Below are positions 5,948 through 8,412 of a DNA stretch of 8,412 nt, one piece after another (positions within the stretch are counted from its first letter, which is position 1; each line of letters starts with the position of its first letter). The DNA is taken from contig DASUZD010000182.1 of NCBI GenBank assembly GCA_036377055.1, positions 1 to 8,412 on the forward strand, read 5' to 3'. The notes below the pieces were generated by a model. The model made no database searches, had not been told where the DNA came from, and saw nothing but the letters and a program-made list of their open reading frames with translations. This DNA is from DASUZD01 sp036377055 (GTDB lineage: Bacteria; Actinomycetota; Thermoleophilia; Gaiellales; Gaiellaceae). Both the position numbers and the translations under genes were made by a program.

Positions 5948-6810
5948 GACTGCGGCCGGATGGCGTCGTACCGAAGGACCGCGTGAACGCCCTTCGTCTC
6001 GTTCACGACCTGCGTCACGCGAAGGTCGACGACGACGCTCGCAAGCGCGAGGGCGTCGTCCGCACCGAGCCCGTGCTCGCGCACGATCAGGTCGACGATC
6101 CCGCGCGTAGCGATCTCGGCGGCGATGTCGAGGTCCTCGTCGAAGCCGAAGGTCAGCCAGGCATCCGCCGTCCGCGCGAGCGGCCAATCGAGGGGAAGGT
6201 CGTCGCGGACCGTCAGCGTCAGCGTCGCCTCCGACGGACACTCGATGGCGGTGCCGCAGACCTCTCCGTCGCCCTGCCGCGCGTGACCGTCGCCGGCCGA
6301 GAAGAGCGCGCCGGCGACGGGAATGGGCAGGAAGAGCGTCGAGCCGGGACCGAGCTCCTTGCAGTCGAGGTTCCCGCCGAACCGCCGCGGCGGGAACGTC
6401 GGGTGGATCCCCGGCTCCGGCGGCGGCATCCCCATCACGCCCAGAAACGGCGCAAGCTCGACTTCGACGCCCGCGCCGCGTGCGATGCCCTCGCCGAGCT
6501 CCCAGTAGACGAGATGCGGCTCGCGCGTCGGCGTTACGCCCCACGATCCCGGCCTGACCTCCTCGACGCGCACCTCGAGCGTCTGTCCGGGTCGCGCGCC
6601 CCGGATCGTGATCGGCCCTGCGAGCGCGTGGCCCTCGTCGAGCGTCTCGTCGCGCGGCTCGAAGCGCTCCTCGGCGGAGAGCCACCAGCCGGCGTTCGGC
6701 GTCGAGATCCGGACGGAGTCGCCGGAGTCGATCTCGAGCACGGGCGGAAGGTCGCGCGAGAAATGCCCGTGCAGGTTCCGCCGCTCGAGCGGCAGCTCGT
6801 GGGTCGCCAT
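5944..6810 (-). CDS. Acetamidase/formamidase family protein
   Basis: A 288-residue cytoplasmic hydrolase of the FmdA/AmdA family (PF03069), whose characterised members split formamide, acetamide or related short amides into ammonia and the acid. Family landmarks in order: HGHFSRDLPPVLEIDSGDSV (14-33), GHALAGPITIRGARPGQTL (60-78), FPPRRFGGNLDCKELGPGS (139-157), the metal/active-site signature GDGHARQGDGEVCGTAIE (173-190), and a C-terminal SVVVDLRVTQVVN segment (258-270). The length is near the usual 290-320. The frame extends upstream to 6891, but ATG at 6810 is chosen: it forms a TGATG one-base overlap with the HIRAN gene stop, and the extension has shadow-like composition. The real substrate is unknown; its place inside a 2-oxoacid dehydrogenase operon may mean a larger acyl amide. 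Confidence 0.92.
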   Translation of the reverse strand: MATHELPLERRNLHGHFSRDLPPVLEIDSGDSVRISTPNAGWWLSAEERFEPRDETLDEGHALAGPITIRGARPGQTLEVRVEEVRPGSWGVTPTREPHLVYWELGEGIARGAGVEVELAPFLGVMGMPPPEPGIHPTFPPRRFGGNLDCKELGPGSTLFLPIPVAGALFSAGDGHARQGDGEVCGTAIECPSEATLTLTVRDDLPLDWPLARTADAWLTFGFDEDLDIAAEIATRGIVDLIVREHGLGADDALALASVVVDLRVTQVVNETKGVHAVLRYDAIRPQS

Positions 6811-7226
6811 CACTCGCGCGGCCGGCCGATCCAGGCGTCCTTCGGGGCGAGCAGCACACGCAGGCCGACGCGCCGCCCCTCCTCGCGCCACTCCCAGATC
6901 GCCACCGCCTGGAACTCGGTCGCATCCACCTGCCTCGCGAGATCCGCGGGCACGTAGCCCGCCTGCACGCGCCGGTCGACGTCCCAGATCCCGATCGCGT
7001 GCGGGTCGACCTCGTTTTCCGGCTCGGGCACGAGCGCGACGCGCTTGCCCGGCGTGAACCCGTCGTCCTGGAGCGCGTCGCCGCGATAGGACGTTCCCGC
7101 CACGCGGACGACGTGCAGGCGCGGGTCCTCCCAGCGCACGACCTCGTTCGTCGCCGCGTCGCGGAGGCGATAACCGGACTCCGCCCGCTCGAGCCAGAGC
7201 CGCAGCCGCTCGCCCGCGGGCGGCAT
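6810..7226 (-). CDS. Small stand-alone HIRAN-domain protein
   Basis: A 138-residue protein. Residues 37-125 match the HIRAN domain pattern (PF08797): LHVVRVAGTSYRGDAL at the start, then RVALVPEPENEVDPHAIGIWD (62-82) with the N-x-x-DPxAI core, and QAGYVPADLARQV (88-100). HIRAN is a small beta-barrel best known as a DNA 3'-end or single-strand sensor fused to SNF2 helicases such as HLTF; bacterial stand-alone copies are poorly understood. About 36 N-terminal residues (RLRLWLERAESGYRLRDAAT) form a separate small strand-rich piece. The frame is open to 7406, but ATG at 7226 overlaps the E1 beta stop by one base (TGATG), and the longer N-terminus is arginine-rich shadow. No Shine-Dalgarno is visible, so it is probably translationally coupled. 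Its job in this operon is unknown. Confidence 0.82.
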   Translation of the reverse strand: MPPAGERLRLWLERAESGYRLRDAATNEVVRWEDPRLHVVRVAGTSYRGDALQDDGFTPGKRVALVPEPENEVDPHAIGIWDVDRRVQAGYVPADLARQVDATEFQAVAIWEWREEGRRVGLRVLLAPKDAWIGRPRE

Positions 7227-8200
7227 CAGAACGCGAGCAGCTTCCGGACCGCCGCGACGACGCGCTCGACGGACGGCATGTACGCGTCCTCGATCTGCCA
7301 GTACGGATACGGCACGTCGTAACCGGTCACGCGCAGCACGGGCCCCTGGAGATCGAGGATCGCCTTCTCGGCCAGCACCGCCGCGACCTCCGCCGCGTAG
7401 CCGCACGTCCTCGGCGCCTCCTGGAGGACGACGACGCGACCCGTCTTCGCAGCGGAGCCGAGGAGCGCCTCCTCGTCGAGCGGCTTCAGCGTCCGCAGGT
7501 CGAGCACCTCGGCGCTCGCCTCGCCCTCGAGCGCCTCCGCCGCGGCCTCGGCCACCGGCACCATCGCGCCGTACGCGACCAGCGTCACGTCGTCGCCCGG
7601 CCGCGCGACTCGCGCCTTCCCGAGCGGCGTCACGTGCTCCCCGTCCGGCACCTCGCCGCGCATCGTCCGGTAGTGGAGCTTCGGCTCGAAGACGACGACA
7701 GGATCGGGATCGCGGATCGCGGCCGCGAGCAGGCCCTTGGCGTCGGCCGGCGTCGACGGGATCGCGACCTTCACGCCCGGCGTGTGGACGTAGTACGTCT
7801 CGGGCGAGTCGTCGTGCAGCTCGGGCGCGCGCACGCCGCCGCCGTACGGCATCCGGATCGTGACCGGGAACTCCATCCTCCCGCCGGTGCGCCAGCGGTA
7901 GCGGCCGACGTGCGTGATCAGCTGGTCGAGGCAGGGGTAGCTGAACGCGTCGTACTGCATCTCGCAGACCGGCCGCCAGCCGGCCATGCAGAGCCCGACG
8001 GCGGCGCCGAGGAGGCCGGCCTCCGCGAGCGGGGAGTCGAAGCAGCGGTCTGGGCCGAACCGGTCGCGCAGACCCGCGGTCGCGCGGAAGACGCCGCCCG
8101 CACGGCCGACGTCCTCGCCCATCACGAGCACGTTCGGGTCACGCTCGAGCTCCGTGTGGAGCGCGTCGTTCACGGCCTCGACGAGCGTCAGCTCAGCCAT
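7226..8200 (-). CDS. 2-oxoacid dehydrogenase E1 component, beta subunit
   Basis: A 324-residue subunit, normal length, that with E1 alpha forms the thiamine-diphosphate-dependent decarboxylase of a pyruvate or branched-chain 2-oxoacid dehydrogenase complex. The N-terminal pyrimidine-binding domain (about 1-180) shows VLVMGEDVGRAGGVFRAT (24-41), FDSPLAEAG (54-62) with E60 at the position of the glutamate that contacts the cofactor aminopyrimidine, CEMQYDAFSYPCLDQL (79-94), and the active-site histidine H129 in APELHDDSPE. PSTPADAKGLLAAAIRDPDPVVVFEPK (148-174) closes the domain. The C-terminal transketolase-C domain (about 195-320) ends in VTGYDVPYPYWQIEDAYMPS. It overlaps E1 alpha by 8 bases and has a strong Shine-Dalgarno. 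The EPK after the DPDPVVVF stretch slightly favours a branched-chain type, but this is not decisive. Confidence 0.95.
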   Translation of the reverse strand: MAELTLVEAVNDALHTELERDPNVLVMGEDVGRAGGVFRATAGLRDRFGPDRCFDSPLAEAGLLGAAVGLCMAGWRPVCEMQYDAFSYPCLDQLITHVGRYRWRTGGRMEFPVTIRMPYGGGVRAPELHDDSPETYYVHTPGVKVAIPSTPADAKGLLAAAIRDPDPVVVFEPKLHYRTMRGEVPDGEHVTPLGKARVARPGDDVTLVAYGAMVPVAEAAAEALEGEASAEVLDLRTLKPLDEEALLGSAAKTGRVVVLQEAPRTCGYAAEVAAVLAEKAILDLQGPVLRVTGYDVPYPYWQIEDAYMPSVERVVAAVRKLLAF

Positions 8201-8411
8201 CGAGGATCCTCCGGAGCTCGTCGAGGTCGGCCGCGAACGAGGCGGGCGGATCGACGAGCGCGTGCTCGAACAGAAGCGCGGGATCCGGGGCGGCCTCGGC
8301 CTCGGCGACCGCGATGGCGGCGCGCATCGTCTCGGCGGCGTCTGCGCGGATCTCCTGCGCGGTCGAGTCGTCGAGCACGCCGAGCCGCCTCAGGTACGCC
8401 TCGTAGCGGCC
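8193..8411 (-). CDS. 2-oxoacid dehydrogenase E1 component, alpha subunit (C-terminal 72 residues only)
   Basis: Only the end of this gene is in the window; the thiamine-diphosphate-binding part lies beyond the right edge. The fragment RYEAYLRRLGVLDDSTAQEIRADAAETMRAAIAVAEA is the typical C-terminal helical segment of E1 alpha (an R-x-x-x-YL-x-x-xG-x-LD opening, then a long E/A-rich helix). It is followed by the family ending of the type PDPALLFEHALVDPPASF. Its stop overlaps the start of E1 beta by 8 bases. The identity rests on this pattern plus the position directly upstream of E1 beta. Confidence 0.85.
   Translation of the reverse strand, partial: GRYEAYLRRLGVLDDSTAQEIRADAAETMRAAIAVAEAEAAPDPALLFEHALVDPPASFAADLDELRRILDG
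8207..8212 (-). promoter_or_regulatory. Shine-Dalgarno of E1 beta inside the end of E1 alpha
   Basis: GGAGGA on the minus strand lies 6 bases before the E1 beta ATG, within the last codons of E1 alpha. It supports this ATG and contrasts with the next three genes, which show no Shine-Dalgarno. Confidence 0.8.
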
Positions 8412-8412
8412 G

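Noticed and set aside
5948..6925. N-terminal extension of the GNAT frame up to 6925
   Set aside because: It runs out of frame through the amidase gene, is arginine-rich with no motif, and GNAT homology begins at the GTG overlapping the amidase stop.
5983..6957. Plus-strand open frame of 324 codons
   Set aside because: It is wholly antisense to the amidase and part of the HIRAN gene, both well supported, and shows no domain.

Overview
The window is very GC-rich, with strongly G/C-ending codons, tightly packed genes, frequent 1-4 base stop/start overlaps and some GTG/TTG starts. Together with the protein families seen (compact E2, GtrA next to a secreted membrane protein, thioredoxin-fold protein, glycine-rich membrane protein), this suggests an actinobacterium, plausibly of the Thermoleophilia (Gaiellales/Solirubrobacterales) type. 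That assignment is inference from composition and remembered family resemblance, not from a marker gene. Eleven of the twelve genes lie on the minus strand; only the small thioredoxin-like gene is on the plus strand. No rRNA, tRNA, CRISPR array, insertion sequence or phage gene was seen.

Right-hand block (4274-8412, read right to left): the C-terminal end of a 2-oxoacid dehydrogenase E1 alpha subunit, complete E1 beta, a small stand-alone HIRAN-domain protein, an acetamidase/formamidase family protein, a RimJ/RimL-type GNAT acetyltransferase, and a complete lipoyl-bearing E2 acyltransferase. Consecutive genes overlap by 8, 1, 1 and 4 bases, and a 21-base gap precedes E2. The E1 and E2 parts of one multienzyme complex are therefore separated by three unrelated genes in what looks like a single transcript. 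No E3 (dihydrolipoamide dehydrogenase) is in the window. The substrate (pyruvate or branched-chain 2-oxoacids) cannot be settled from sequence alone.

Centre (3876-4277): an approximately 80-base divergent intergenic region with an imperfect 22-base dyad serves a plus-strand gene for a cysteine-free thioredoxin-fold protein and, leftward, a small polytopic membrane protein. The thioredoxin-like gene ends convergently against E2 with stop codons overlapping in TTAG.

Left-hand block (1-3900, read right to left): membrane protein, alkaline-phosphatase-superfamily phosphodiesterase (probably TTG start), protein-L-isoaspartate O-methyltransferase (pcm), and a PRC-barrel-like protein, all overlapping or closely spaced and probably one operon. 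After a 41-base gap holding a weak hairpin come a GtrA-family membrane protein and, coupled by a TGATG overlap, a secreted/membrane protein that runs off the left edge.

Nothing here is clearly a new defence or mobile system. The most notable points are the three-gene insertion in the 2-oxoacid dehydrogenase operon, the cysteine-less thioredoxin-like protein and its dyad-bearing upstream region, and the unusually compact E2.
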